Positions 7,377 to 17,108 of a DNA stretch of 37,756 bases are shown in pieces. The stretch comes from Sulfurimonas sp. (GTDB lineage: Bacteria > Campylobacterota > Campylobacteria > Campylobacterales > Sulfurimonadaceae). A program made the position numbers and the translations under genes. Every line of letters begins with the position of its first letter. Position 1 is the stretch's first letter. The DNA lies in assembly GCA_026988235.1 (NCBI GenBank), contig JALSLQ010000082.1:1-37756 (forward strand). The letters are read 5' to 3'. The notes beneath the pieces are model-generated. The model worked only from the letters and a program-made list of their open reading frames with translations. It had not been told where the DNA came from and searched no databases.

Positions 7377-9890
7377 ATGAATTTACTTTTAGAAATAGAA
7401 AATGTCCTAGAAAAAAAAGGTTCAGACTTTGAACTTTCAAAACTCTTTAAACAATATATAAAAGAATATAAAGAATCTTTACCAGAACTTTTTACAAAAA
7501 ATCAGGGCAAAGACTTCCTTGTTCGCCATACAAAAAAACTCGATTCCATCATTGAACTGATGTATAAAACTGTTTTACGCCGTGCCTTTGGTAACTATCT
7601 GCCTATGCGTAGTTCTATTCCTATTGCCATTATAGCCCTTGGCAGTTACGGACGAGAGCAGCTTTGTGTACACAGTGATATTGACCTGCTTATCGTCTAC
7701 AAAGATGTTGAGGGGTATAACTGTGAGCTTATCATAGAAAAACTTTTTTATCTCGCACTTGATGCAGGGATGAAACTCGGGCACAGAGTCCATGAAGTTG
7801 ATGACCTTTTTCAAGCCAGCACGGAAGATGTCACCATAAAAACCTCTTTAATGGAATCAAGACTCATTACAGGCTCTACATTTACCTGGCATGCGACACA
7901 AAGAGAGCTTAATAAAATTCGCTTGCATAAACAAAAAGAATTTATTATTGCAAAAATAGAAGAAGCACAACAACGAAGAAAAAAATACCCAGCTTCTATG
8001 CAGCCAAATGTGAAAGAGAGCGTTGGGGGAATGCGAGATGCCCAGTTAATTTACTGGATTGCAAAAACTATTTATGGCATTGACAGTACAAAAGAGCTCA
8101 GTGGTACTGTTTTTAGTGATGATGAGTATAAAGAGTTTCGCATAGCACTTGAACTGCTTTATAGAGTCAGAAGTGCCCTGCACCTCATAGCAAACAAACA
8201 AGAAGATCGCCTACTTTTAGAGTATATTCCTGAAGTAAGCAAATTACTAGGTTTCAAAGAGCAAAGAAAACTAGCAAGCAAAGTTTTAGAAGCACAGTGG
8301 CGTATTAATAACTTTACGCAAATTTTTGTCAAAAAAATGGTGCGTCCTTACATCTATGATGCAAAGCACATCAGTAGTTTTAGAAAAAGTAGGCTCCAAC
8401 ACGGTTTTTATGAGCATAATGCAAGGCTCTATGCCTCGTTTAAGCTCAAACCACAAAAAATATCTACCTTATTAACATTGCTACTGAATTTACAAGACAA
8501 AGACTACCGTTTTGATGCCGGATTTTTACATCAGTTTACCATTGCCAACATCACGCATCCTTTGAGTAGCAATACTTATAGTTTGCTAAAAGAACTTTTT
8601 AAAAAATCTCATATAGCTTCATTTTTGAAACTTTTTTATGATGCAGGAATCCTCCAAGAACTTTTTCCCAACTTTAGAAAAGTAATGTATCTCCCTCAAT
8701 TTGACGGCTATCATCATTATCCTGTAGATATTCACTCTATAAAATGTGTACAGGCATTAGAAAACATCACAAATACATCCTTACAAACTCTCTATAATGA
8801 ACTCAGTGAAGATGAAAAATTGATGCTTAAAATTGTTGTCTTTTTTCATGACAGCGGAAAAGGCAGAAAACAAGATCATGGCGAAGTTGGTGCAAAACTT
8901 GTTATACAGTTTGCTAAACATATCAGTCTCAATGAAGAGTTAACTAAAAGAGCAGTTGTGCTTGTTCGCCATCATATACTTATGAGTAATGTTGCATTTA
9001 AAGAAAATATATATAATGAAAAAACACTCTATAAATTTATGTCAAAAGTAGGTGATGCTAAAAATCTTCAACTGCTTTACATTCTCACTTATGCTGACAT
9101 CAGTGGTGTCGGAGGAGATATTTACAACTCTTTTAATGCCAAACTTTTATATGATTTATATGTAAACGCCCTTGAAATTGCTCAAAATACAGGAAGAATT
9201 ACCGATGCAAAAAAAAGACTCTTAATTGAAGCCAAAGTTAAAAACCTTGACGAGTTTAAAGAACTCTCTATCATATTAAGAAAAAAAGTTCTCCACATTG
9301 AATCAAATCTTTTTTTCTTTAAACATGCACCGCAAGATATTATAAATATAGCCAAAATTGCCAAAGAGACAAAAGAGTACAGTTTCAGAGTAAAAAATAT
9401 AAACTCTTTAAGTATAGAAATTTATCGAAGAATTCCTTTAAATATCAGTTATCTTTTAGCGACACTAGCCCATCTCAATGTCGCTTCTATGGAAATATTT
9501 ACACTTTTTGACGGCATTAAGTATTTTAAAATTGAATTTATACAAAATATAGATAAAAATGTACTTGTAGAGGTGCAAGATATAATAGATAACGCCTTTG
9601 ATATGAGTAAAGAGGTAAAACTCAAAGAAATTACAATAAAAAGAAAAGAAATTACAATTGACTGTGAGCACTCACTCACACATGCAGAGCTTGCCATTCA
9701 TACAGAAAATCAAATAGGGCTTTTAGCGTATGTTATGCATAAATTTGAAGAATTACATATAAATATCATTACAGCAAAGATTCATTCAAGCAAGTACAAA
9801 GTAAGAGATAGTTTTTTAATGGAAAAACAAAACGATATATGTAATAATGTTGAAAAAATTTATGAATTATTATCAAATGATATAAATTAA
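7377..9890 (+). CDS. glnD: [Protein-PII] uridylyltransferase / uridylyl-removing enzyme
   Basis: Nitrogen-status sensor that adds UMP to PII protein when glutamine is low and removes it when glutamine is high. The order of domains is standard: nucleotidyltransferase with GSYGREQLCVHSDIDLL (Gly89-Ser90, Asp101, Asp103), the GlnD linker, an HD phosphohydrolase with FFHDSGKG (His491-Asp492) and ACT-type sequence at the C-terminus (about 760-830, AELAIHTENQIGLLAYV). At 837 residues it is near the family length. The poorly conserved stretch before the last ACT domain may hold a weaker first ACT. glmS follows after nine bases, so the two form an operon that couples nitrogen sensing to glutamine-dependent amino-sugar synthesis. 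No alternative start has a better ribosome site than the ATG at 7377. Confidence 0.94.
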   Translation: MNLLLEIENVLEKKGSDFELSKLFKQYIKEYKESLPELFTKNQGKDFLVRHTKKLDSIIELMYKTVLRRAFGNYLPMRSSIPIAIIALGSYGREQLCVHSDIDLLIVYKDVEGYNCELIIEKLFYLALDAGMKLGHRVHEVDDLFQASTEDVTIKTSLMESRLITGSTFTWHATQRELNKIRLHKQKEFIIAKIEEAQQRRKKYPASMQPNVKESVGGMRDAQLIYWIAKTIYGIDSTKELSGTVFSDDEYKEFRIALELLYRVRSALHLIANKQEDRLLLEYIPEVSKLLGFKEQRKLASKVLEAQWRINNFTQIFVKKMVRPYIYDAKHISSFRKSRLQHGFYEHNARLYASFKLKPQKISTLLTLLLNLQDKDYRFDAGFLHQFTIANITHPLSSNTYSLLKELFKKSHIASFLKLFYDAGILQELFPNFRKVMYLPQFDGYHHYPVDIHSIKCVQALENITNTSLQTLYNELSEDEKLMLKIVVFFHDSGKGRKQDHGEVGAKLVIQFAKHISLNEELTKRAVVLVRHHILMSNVAFKENIYNEKTLYKFMSKVGDAKNLQLLYILTYADISGVGGDIYNSFNAKLLYDLYVNALEIAQNTGRITDAKKRLLIEAKVKNLDEFKELSIILRKKVLHIESNLFFFKHAPQDIINIAKIAKETKEYSFRVKNINSLSIEIYRRIPLNISYLLATLAHLNVASMEIFTLFDGIKYFKIEFIQNIDKNVLVEVQDIIDNAFDMSKEVKLKEITIKRKEITIDCEHSLTHAELAIHTENQIGLLAYVMHKFEELHINIITAKIHSSKYKVRDSFLMEKQNDICNNVEKIYELLSNDIN

Positions 9891-9899
9891 AGGGTATAT

Positions 9900-11714
9900 A
9901 TGTGCGGAATTGTTGGATACCTCGGGGAAAAAAATACAAAAGAAATTTTACTAGATGGTTTGAAAGAGTTGGAGTACCGAGGCTATGATTCTGCCGGTAT
10001 TGCAGTCCTCAGTAATGGAGAATTTTCTAGTTTTAAGGCAGTAGGAAAACTGATTAATCTTGAAGAAAAAACAAAAGATTTTGTGACAAATAAATTTGCC
10101 GTCGGTATTGGGCATACGCGTTGGGCAACGCATGGTAAACCAACAGAGCTCAATGCGCATCCACATATAGGACACAACTCTTATGTTGTGCATAATGGCA
10201 TTATAGAAAACTATGCCGAGTTAAAAAAAACTTTACTTGATGAAGGTGTCGTTTTTTTAAGTCAAACAGATACAGAAGTCATCGTACATCAATTTGAAAA
10301 AAATCTACAAAATGCAGAGAGTGCTTTTGAAGCATTTAAAAAAACAATTTCTGAACTAAAAGGTGCCTATGCCATACTTCTTGTAACAAAAAGTGAAGAG
10401 AATAAAATCTTTTTTGCCAAAAACGGTTCCCCTATGCTTGTAGGCATCAATGAAGAAAATGAAAAATATTTTGCTTCCTCAGATACGCCGCTTATTGGAC
10501 AATGCAAGGAAGTTAATTATTTTGATGATGGTGATTATGGTTATGTCTCTCCAAATGCAATCGTCATATATAATACAAAGGGAGAAAAAAGAGAGCCGCA
10601 CTTCACAAAACTCTCTACAAATAAGCTTTTGGCACAAAAAGACGGCTACAGATTTTTTATGGAAAAAGAGATATATGAACAAAGTAGTGTGATTGCAGAT
10701 ACTTTACTGGGGCGTTTAAGTGAAAAGGAAGTTTTATTTGATGAGCTAGAAGATGGCTTTTTTGAGGGCATCAATGAAATTAAACTTTGTGCCTGTGGAA
10801 CTTCTTATCATTCAGCGCTTAGCGCCTCTTATATGTTTGAACGCTATGCAAAAATAAAAACGACAGTCGAAGTTGCTTCAGAATTTCGCTACCGTTGCCC
10901 TATAATGACCAAAGATACACTTTTTGTTGTCATCTCACAAAGCGGTGAGACTGCCGACACATTAGAAACACTTAAAATGGCTAAAAAAGCGGGCTTAAAA
11001 ACTCTTGTTATTTGTAATGTGGACAACTCTTCTATGGTTCGCATCGCTGACAAAACAATACTCACACGAGCAGGAATTGAGAAAGGTGTTGCTTCTACAA
11101 AAGCATTTGCAACGCAGGTCACAGTTTTTTGGATGCTCTCCTTACATGTAGCACAAATAAAAGAATCACTGAGTGAAAATGAGATAGAAAAACAAATAAA
11201 ATTTTTGCGTAATATTCCAGCAAGCGTACATGTAGAAGATGCCATGCATGAGCGCATCAAAAGACTTTCAAAACGATATTTGCACGGGCATGGTTTTTTC
11301 TTTATCGGCAGAGATATTTTCTTTCCATTGGCTCTTGAGGGTGCTTTAAAACTCAAAGAAATCTCTTATTTACATGCAGAAGGTTATCCTAGCGGGGAGA
11401 TGAAACACGGACCTATTGCCTTGGCTGACCCGGAACTTTTTACTATTGCCCTGCTACCCCAACATATGCTGTATGAAAAATCAAAAAGCAATGTGGAAGA
11501 ACTCAGTGCGAGAGATTCGACAATTTGTGCCATCAGTCCTTTAGAATTCGACAAAGCGGATGACTTTATACAAACAAAAAAACATGAACATTATATGTTA
11601 GAATTTTTTGAGATGATGGTGGTTGTGCAACTTTTATCATTAGAAATCTCTATCCGTCTTGGAAATGATGTAGATATGCCAAGAAACTTAGCAAAAAGTG
11701 TCACTGTAGAGTAG
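9900..11714 (+). CDS. glmS: Glutamine-fructose-6-phosphate aminotransferase (isomerizing)
   Basis: Makes glucosamine-6-phosphate from fructose-6-phosphate and glutamine, the first step towards UDP-GlcNAc for peptidoglycan and lipopolysaccharide. It begins MCGIVGYLG with the catalytic Cys2 of the class II glutamine amidotransferase domain, then GHTRWATHG. Two SIS sugar-isomerase domains follow (CGTSYHSALSA and SQSGETADTLETL; EGALKLKEISYLHAEGYPSG). It ends PRNLAKSVTVE, the usual GlmS tail, at 604 residues. AAAGGG lies six bases before the ATG. Only nine bases separate it from glnD, so there is no room for a glmS ribozyme. REP array 7 starts about 40 bases after its stop. Confidence 0.97.
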   Translation: MCGIVGYLGEKNTKEILLDGLKELEYRGYDSAGIAVLSNGEFSSFKAVGKLINLEEKTKDFVTNKFAVGIGHTRWATHGKPTELNAHPHIGHNSYVVHNGIIENYAELKKTLLDEGVVFLSQTDTEVIVHQFEKNLQNAESAFEAFKKTISELKGAYAILLVTKSEENKIFFAKNGSPMLVGINEENEKYFASSDTPLIGQCKEVNYFDDGDYGYVSPNAIVIYNTKGEKREPHFTKLSTNKLLAQKDGYRFFMEKEIYEQSSVIADTLLGRLSEKEVLFDELEDGFFEGINEIKLCACGTSYHSALSASYMFERYAKIKTTVEVASEFRYRCPIMTKDTLFVVISQSGETADTLETLKMAKKAGLKTLVICNVDNSSMVRIADKTILTRAGIEKGVASTKAFATQVTVFWMLSLHVAQIKESLSENEIEKQIKFLRNIPASVHVEDAMHERIKRLSKRYLHGHGFFFIGRDIFFPLALEGALKLKEISYLHAEGYPSGEMKHGPIALADPELFTIALLPQHMLYEKSKSNVEELSARDSTICAISPLEFDKADDFIQTKKHEHYMLEFFEMMVVVQLLSLEISIRLGNDVDMPRNLAKSVTVE

Positions 11715-11756
11715 ATATTTATGTCAAAGTATTGTTTAGGCTTCAAAGACACAAAG

Positions 11757-12068
11757 CCCGCACTAAAGTACGGGTTCCTAAACACGCCGGAATCGGTACT
11801 TCAGTGCCGACTGTTTTAGCTTTTCTGCCACTCTCGCCCGCAATGAAGTACGGGTTCCGAAATGTAGTAACTCTTCGGAATCGGTACTTCAGTGCCGACT
11901 TGTTCAAACTGCTTATCATTCTCAGCCCACCCTAAAGGATGGGTTCCTAAACACGCCGGAATCGGTACTTCAGTGCCGACTGTTTTAGCTTTTCTGCCAC
12001 TCTCGCCCGCACTGAAGTACGGGTTCCGAAATGTAGTAACTCTTCGGAATCGGTACTTTAGTGCCGAC
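11757..12068. repeat. REP/BIME array 7 (8 hairpins) with 169-bp tandem duplication
   Basis: Type A starts at 11757, 11837, 11926 and 12006; type B starts at 11789, 11877, 11958 and 12046. All four element classes recur at exactly +169, so a two-BIME block was duplicated in tandem. The copies share the short A-to-B spacer CTAAACACGCC. The first hairpin of the duplicate has switched stem allele (CCCGCACT...GTACGGG at 11757, CCCACCCT...GGATGGG at 11926). It fills most of the 419-base gap between glmS and the next gene. Confidence 0.93.
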
Positions 12069-12105
12069 TTGTTTAATTTTCACTTTAAATTAATTTAAAC
12101 TTTGA

Positions 12106-12111
12106 TAGAAT
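12106..12111 (+). promoter_or_regulatory. Possible -10 box for the diguanylate cyclase gene
   Basis: TAGAAT at 12106-12111 follows the AT-rich stretch after REP array 7 and is about 30 bases before the ATG. A transcript start near 12118 would leave a short leader without an obvious ribosome-binding site. No -35 box is visible. Confidence 0.35.
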
Positions 12112-12142
12112 CATAAATTAAATTGATACACAAGTGAATACT

Positions 12143-13990
12143 ATGCAAACTAAATCAAAACTCTTACTTTTTGTCGCACTCATGTTACTAGGTCTTGGCA
12201 TTGCCACCATCATTAATGTCTCTTTAAACTTTAGAGACTATAGCATTAAAAGTGCTACACAAAAAGCCATGATGGCTGCAGCCATCGTCAAAGATGGATT
12301 AACCGCACATATGGTCAATGGAATTATGGACAAAAGAGGCTACTTTCTCAATCAAATCAGCTCTAACAATGACAAAATCAAAAGCTTATGGATAGTACGT
12401 TCTGAGAAAGTGATTAAACAATACGGAAAAGGTTTCAACAGTGAAACAGTGCGTGATGCTATAGATAAAAAAGTGTTACAAACGGGGAAGATGGTGCAAA
12501 AAATCACCGAATCAACTGAAAATTCCATGCTGCGAATTACAATCCCTTATAAAGCAACTGTTAGCAATGGTCCAAACTGTTTATCTTGTCATAATGTCAA
12601 TCGTGGTGATACACTTGGTGCTATCAGTATGGAATTTGACATAACAAATATGCGTAATGATGGGATGTTAACAATACTGAAGATTTTAGCAATCAATCTT
12701 ATATTTATCATTGTTGTTTTATTCCTTATAAATTACTATGTTACACCCTATATGAAACTTTTTTCTGACATGCAAAAAGGTATAAGAAAAGCCTATCGAG
12801 GCGATTTTACACATGAGTTTATAACAAGCGTTAGCGGTGATGCCAAAAAAATCATCAATCAACTCAATACCCTTTTTAGGAAAATGCAAGAAACATTTGG
12901 TGATATCAAATACAACCTTGCAACATTTATTCCACAAGGGTGTGTTTCTTCATCCGACCCGTTACAAGAAGCAAAAACTATTATTGGTGAGCTCTCAGAC
13001 ATCTATAAATTTAAAAAGACTATTGAGCATGATGACACAAAAGAACTTGTTTACCAAAGAGTAGTCGAGGTACTTCGTAGCAAATATAAACTTGCACATT
13101 TTGCATTTTATGAAGTCGACACACTCAAAGCAACTAGAAAACTCATTTATATTTCACATGGGAAAAGTCTTTGTAATGATGAAGTGGACACTGATGCTTC
13201 ACTTTGTCGAGCACACAGAACAAACACAACGGTAATATCAAGTGAATTTGTTGATTTATGCAAAGAATGTACTTGTAAAAGTTTAGAATACATATGTATT
13301 CCTTTTACTATCAATGATGAAAATTCTTTAATTATTTCTATTACTGCTCAAGATAAAAATGAACTCAATAAAATTAATACATCTATTACAAGTATAGAAA
13401 ATTATCTTGAAGCTGCCAAACCAGTTGTTGAGAGTAAAATTTTAATGTCAAAATTACGAAACACCTCGTTAAAAGATGCCATGACAGGACTTTATAACAG
13501 AAGATTTTTAGAAGAGTTTATAGATACTATGGCAAGTCAAGCAAAACGAGACAATACAACATATAGTGTGCTTATGCTTGATGTAGATTTCTTTAAGAAA
13601 GTGAATGATACCTATGGACATGATGTCGGTGATAAAGTTATAGTTAAAATTGGAGAGGTAATTTTAAGCAACATCAGAGAATCTGATTTAGGTATACGCT
13701 ATGGGGGAGAAGAGTTTGTCATATTGCTACATAATGCCACTGATGAAGGATCACAAGCGATAGCTTCAAAAATACACTCAGAATTTGCAGAACTTACATT
13801 TGATGCCGGTAATGGCAAAACAATACAAAAAACTATGAGTATTGGTGTGGCAAAATTTCCTAAAGATGGTGATACTATTTGGAAATGTATCAAGTATGCT
13901 GATACTGCATTATATGTTGCAAAAACTACAGGAAGAAATAAAATTGTAGAGTATACACAAGCGATGTCAGAGGATGAACATTTAAGATAA
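12143..13990 (+). CDS. Haem c-type sensor diguanylate cyclase (DUF3365-GGDEF)
   Basis: Inner-membrane enzyme predicted to make cyclic di-GMP in response to a periplasmic redox or gas signal. After a first membrane helix comes a periplasmic Tll0287/DUF3365-like domain containing CLSCH (Cys146, Cys149, His150 from this start), a covalent haem c motif, in NCLSCHNVNRGDTLGAISM. A second helix (ILAINLIFIIVVLFLINYY), a HAMP-like linker, a cysteine-rich GAF-like cytoplasmic segment (several Cys around CKECTC) and a C-terminal GGDEF domain follow. The active site is GGEEF at 521-525 and the inhibitory RxxD site (RESD) lies five residues before it, so the cyclase looks active and product-inhibited. An in-frame GTG nine bases upstream (12134) is an alternative start; neither has a good ribosome site. 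It is a single gene between REP arrays 7 and 8. Confidence 0.88.
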   Translation: MQTKSKLLLFVALMLLGLGIATIINVSLNFRDYSIKSATQKAMMAAAIVKDGLTAHMVNGIMDKRGYFLNQISSNNDKIKSLWIVRSEKVIKQYGKGFNSETVRDAIDKKVLQTGKMVQKITESTENSMLRITIPYKATVSNGPNCLSCHNVNRGDTLGAISMEFDITNMRNDGMLTILKILAINLIFIIVVLFLINYYVTPYMKLFSDMQKGIRKAYRGDFTHEFITSVSGDAKKIINQLNTLFRKMQETFGDIKYNLATFIPQGCVSSSDPLQEAKTIIGELSDIYKFKKTIEHDDTKELVYQRVVEVLRSKYKLAHFAFYEVDTLKATRKLIYISHGKSLCNDEVDTDASLCRAHRTNTTVISSEFVDLCKECTCKSLEYICIPFTINDENSLIISITAQDKNELNKINTSITSIENYLEAAKPVVESKILMSKLRNTSLKDAMTGLYNRRFLEEFIDTMASQAKRDNTTYSVLMLDVDFFKKVNDTYGHDVGDKVIVKIGEVILSNIRESDLGIRYGGEEFVILLHNATDEGSQAIASKIHSEFAELTFDAGNGKTIQKTMSIGVAKFPKDGDTIWKCIKYADTALYVAKTTGRNKIVEYTQAMSEDEHLR

Positions 13991-14003
13991 GGGACACTGC
14001 CTC

Positions 14004-14074
14004 GGAACCGGTACTTTAGTGCCGGCTGTTGCAATACTCTTGCCACTCTCAGCCCGGACTAAAGTCCGGGTTCC
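14004..14074. repeat. REP/BIME pair 8 with perfect stems
   Basis: One type B at 14004 (GGAA then CCGGTACTTTAGTGCCGG) and one type A at 14053 (CCCGGACTAAAGTCCGGG), facing each other between the convergent cyclase and mrp genes. In type B the outer pair is C-G instead of T-A. In type A the usual inner mismatch is a G-C pair, making it a perfect palindrome. This isolated pair may act as a bidirectional terminator. Confidence 0.9.
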
Positions 14075-14099
14075 AAAAAACTGCTTAACTTAATAGCAT

Positions 14100-15257
14100 T
14101 TAGCTACAGCCACATCCGCCACCACTTTGTTCTTTTTGTGCAGAAGCTCCAGCGGTTGAACAAGCACTTACCCCTGGAGGTGTTGTTGGTTGCACAGCTT
14201 GATTATCTACGCCACCGTTTGCATTGATTTCTTCTATAGTGTTCCAAATAGACTCAGCAGCCTGCATATATCTTTTTGCACTCTCAGAAGATGGGTCAAC
14301 AAAAGTAATTGGTTTGCCTTCATCTCCACCTATACGAATACTAGGCTCAATTGGAATCTCTGCAATTATTTCTGTATCAAACTCTTTTGCCATAGGCTCA
14401 GATGTTCCTTTACCAAAAATATCATATTCTACACCAGTATCAGGGGCAATAAATCCACTCATATTTTCAATAATTCCGGCAATAGGAATATTAAGTTTTT
14501 TAAACATATCTAATGAACGACGAGAATCATCTAGTGAAACACCCTGTGGTGTTGTTACGGTCAAACCGACAGTCACAGGAACACTCTGTGCCAATGTAAG
14601 CTGTGCATCACCTGTTCCCGGTGGCATATCTATCACTAAAACATCTAATTCTGACCATAATATGTCACGCAAGAACTGCTCAATTGCTTTCATAATCATA
14701 GCACCACGCCAAATTAATGATTGACCTTCTTCCATCAATGAACCCATAGACATCATTTCTATACCATAAGCTTTTATTGGAAGGACTTTATTGCCGTTTA
14801 CTTCAGGTTTCACATCTGAAACACCCATCATACGAGGGACATTTGGACCATAAATATCAGCATCTAAAAGACCTACTTTTTTACCTTGTGCAGCTAAAGC
14901 AATCGCAATATTTACAGAGGTTGTCGATTTACCAACACCACCTTTACCAGAACTTACCATTAAAAAGTTTTTCACTTGTGGCGCAATGTTTTTCCCGTGA
15001 GATGAACTCTCTCTTGGCATTTGTGGTGCTTTTACATTTACAGTCACATTACTAGCACCTACTGCTTTTAAAGCTTCTGTAGCTTCATCTTTTATTTGTT
15101 GTGCAACTTCTACTGCTGATGATGTAATTTCAACAGTGAAATTTACATCATCCCCATTTACTGCTATATCTTTGACAAAACCAAAAGTTACGATATCTTT
15201 GGTAAAACCTGGATACATAACTTTTGAGAGTGCGGATTTTACAATTTCTTCAGTCAT
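14100..15257 (-). CDS. mrp: Mrp/ApbC-family iron-sulfur cluster carrier ATPase
   Basis: P-loop ATPase of the Mrp/NBP35 group that carries Fe-S clusters to client proteins. The N-terminal 80 residues are a MIP18/DUF59 domain. The deviant Walker A is GKGGVGKST (104-112), followed by LLDADIYGPNVPRMMG and VIDMPPGTGDAQLT. Most relatives have a CPxCG motif after ENMSxF that bridges a cluster between two subunits; here that position reads ENMSGFIAPDTG with no cysteine. Cysteines occur only in the tail (VSACST and the ending GGGCGCS), so cluster binding may have moved there. The length is 385 residues, and AGGAAAATGA precedes the ATG. It lies between REP arrays 8 and 9. Family is sure; carrier activity is inferred and the missing motif is a caution. 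Confidence 0.9.
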   Translation of the reverse strand: MTEEIVKSALSKVMYPGFTKDIVTFGFVKDIAVNGDDVNFTVEITSSAVEVAQQIKDEATEALKAVGASNVTVNVKAPQMPRESSSHGKNIAPQVKNFLMVSSGKGGVGKSTTSVNIAIALAAQGKKVGLLDADIYGPNVPRMMGVSDVKPEVNGNKVLPIKAYGIEMMSMGSLMEEGQSLIWRGAMIMKAIEQFLRDILWSELDVLVIDMPPGTGDAQLTLAQSVPVTVGLTVTTPQGVSLDDSRRSLDMFKKLNIPIAGIIENMSGFIAPDTGVEYDIFGKGTSEPMAKEFDTEIIAEIPIEPSIRIGGDEGKPITFVDPSSESAKRYMQAAESIWNTIEEINANGGVDNQAVQPTTPPGVSACSTAGASAQKEQSGGGCGCS

Positions 15258-15284
15258 TCATTTTCCTTTTATTTATTTAACTTT

Positions 15285-15441
15285 TATGCCATTCTCAGCC
15301 CACCCTAAAGGATGGGTTCCGAAACAGTTCGGAATCGGTACTTTAGTGCCGACTATTTTAGCTTTTCTGCTACTCTCGCCCGCACTAAAGTACGGGTTCC
15401 GAAATGTAGCAACTCCCCGGAATCGGTACTTTAGTGCCGAC
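15285..15441. repeat. REP/BIME array 9 (4 hairpins), last array in window
   Basis: Type A at 15299 (CCCACCC...GGATGGG) and 15379 (CCCGCAC...GTACGGG); type B at 15331 and 15419. It lies between the mrp start and the end of thiC. From here to 37756 I find no further copy of either hairpin. Confidence 0.92.
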
Positions 15442-15482
15442 TATTTAAACTTCTCCAAAAGAATTCGAAGTGTACTATATCT

Positions 15483-15507
15483 AAATAAGACAAATATTGT
15501 CTTGTTT
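15483..15507 (-). terminator. Hairpin downstream of thiC
   Basis: AAGACAA at 15487-15493, loop ATA, TTGTCTT at 15497-15503, extended by a T-G wobble and three A-T pairs outward. It lies 16 bases after the thiC stop on the minus strand. The tail on that strand (TTTAGATATAG) is only weakly U-rich, so terminator strength is uncertain. Confidence 0.45.
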
Positions 15508-15522
15508 TAAATCAATTTATTT

Positions 15523-16935
<1,413 letters not shown>

Positions 16936-17014
16936 TTATATATAGTGGAAATATAATCAAATAAAGTTAATCTAACATAAAGGAAAGTAATTGGTAGTAT
17001 TATTTATATAAGGT

Positions 17015-17024
17015 TTACATGTAA
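17015..17024. repeat. TTACATGTAA palindrome, intergenic copy
   Basis: Perfect 10-bp palindrome in the divergent thiC-ispDF gap. It is the only one of eight perfect copies in the window that is not inside a gene; the others start at 468, 597, 2137, 4234, 6539, 6664 and 17481. It might be an operator here, but the coding copies argue for a wider role. Confidence 0.6.
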
Positions 17025-17070
17025 TAGTGACTAATCTACACAATCAAGATAAAAAAAAGCTTTTTGAGTG

Positions 17071-17076
17071 TATAAT
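17071..17076 (+). promoter_or_regulatory. -10 box upstream of ispDF
   Basis: TATAAT at 17071-17076 in TGAGTGTATAATTTCG, 33-38 bases before the TTG start. It would give a leader of roughly 25 bases that includes the ribosome site ACAGGAGA. No -35 is evident, as is common in Campylobacterota promoters. Confidence 0.6.
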
Positions 17077-17108
17077 TTCGTAACACTTCAAAAACTACAG
17101 GAGACTGA

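Noticed and set aside
9891..9899. glmS ribozyme.
   Set aside because: Only nine bases separate glnD and glmS; there is no space for it.
10889..11356. 155-codon minus-strand frame opposite glmS.
   Set aside because: Shadow frame of a highly conserved gene; no family features.
174..15441. The periodic repeats look like CRISPR arrays at first sight (88-89 bp spacing).
   Set aside because: The intervening sequences are themselves repeated, not unique spacers, repeats alternate in orientation, and no cas genes are present. REP/BIME is the better explanation.
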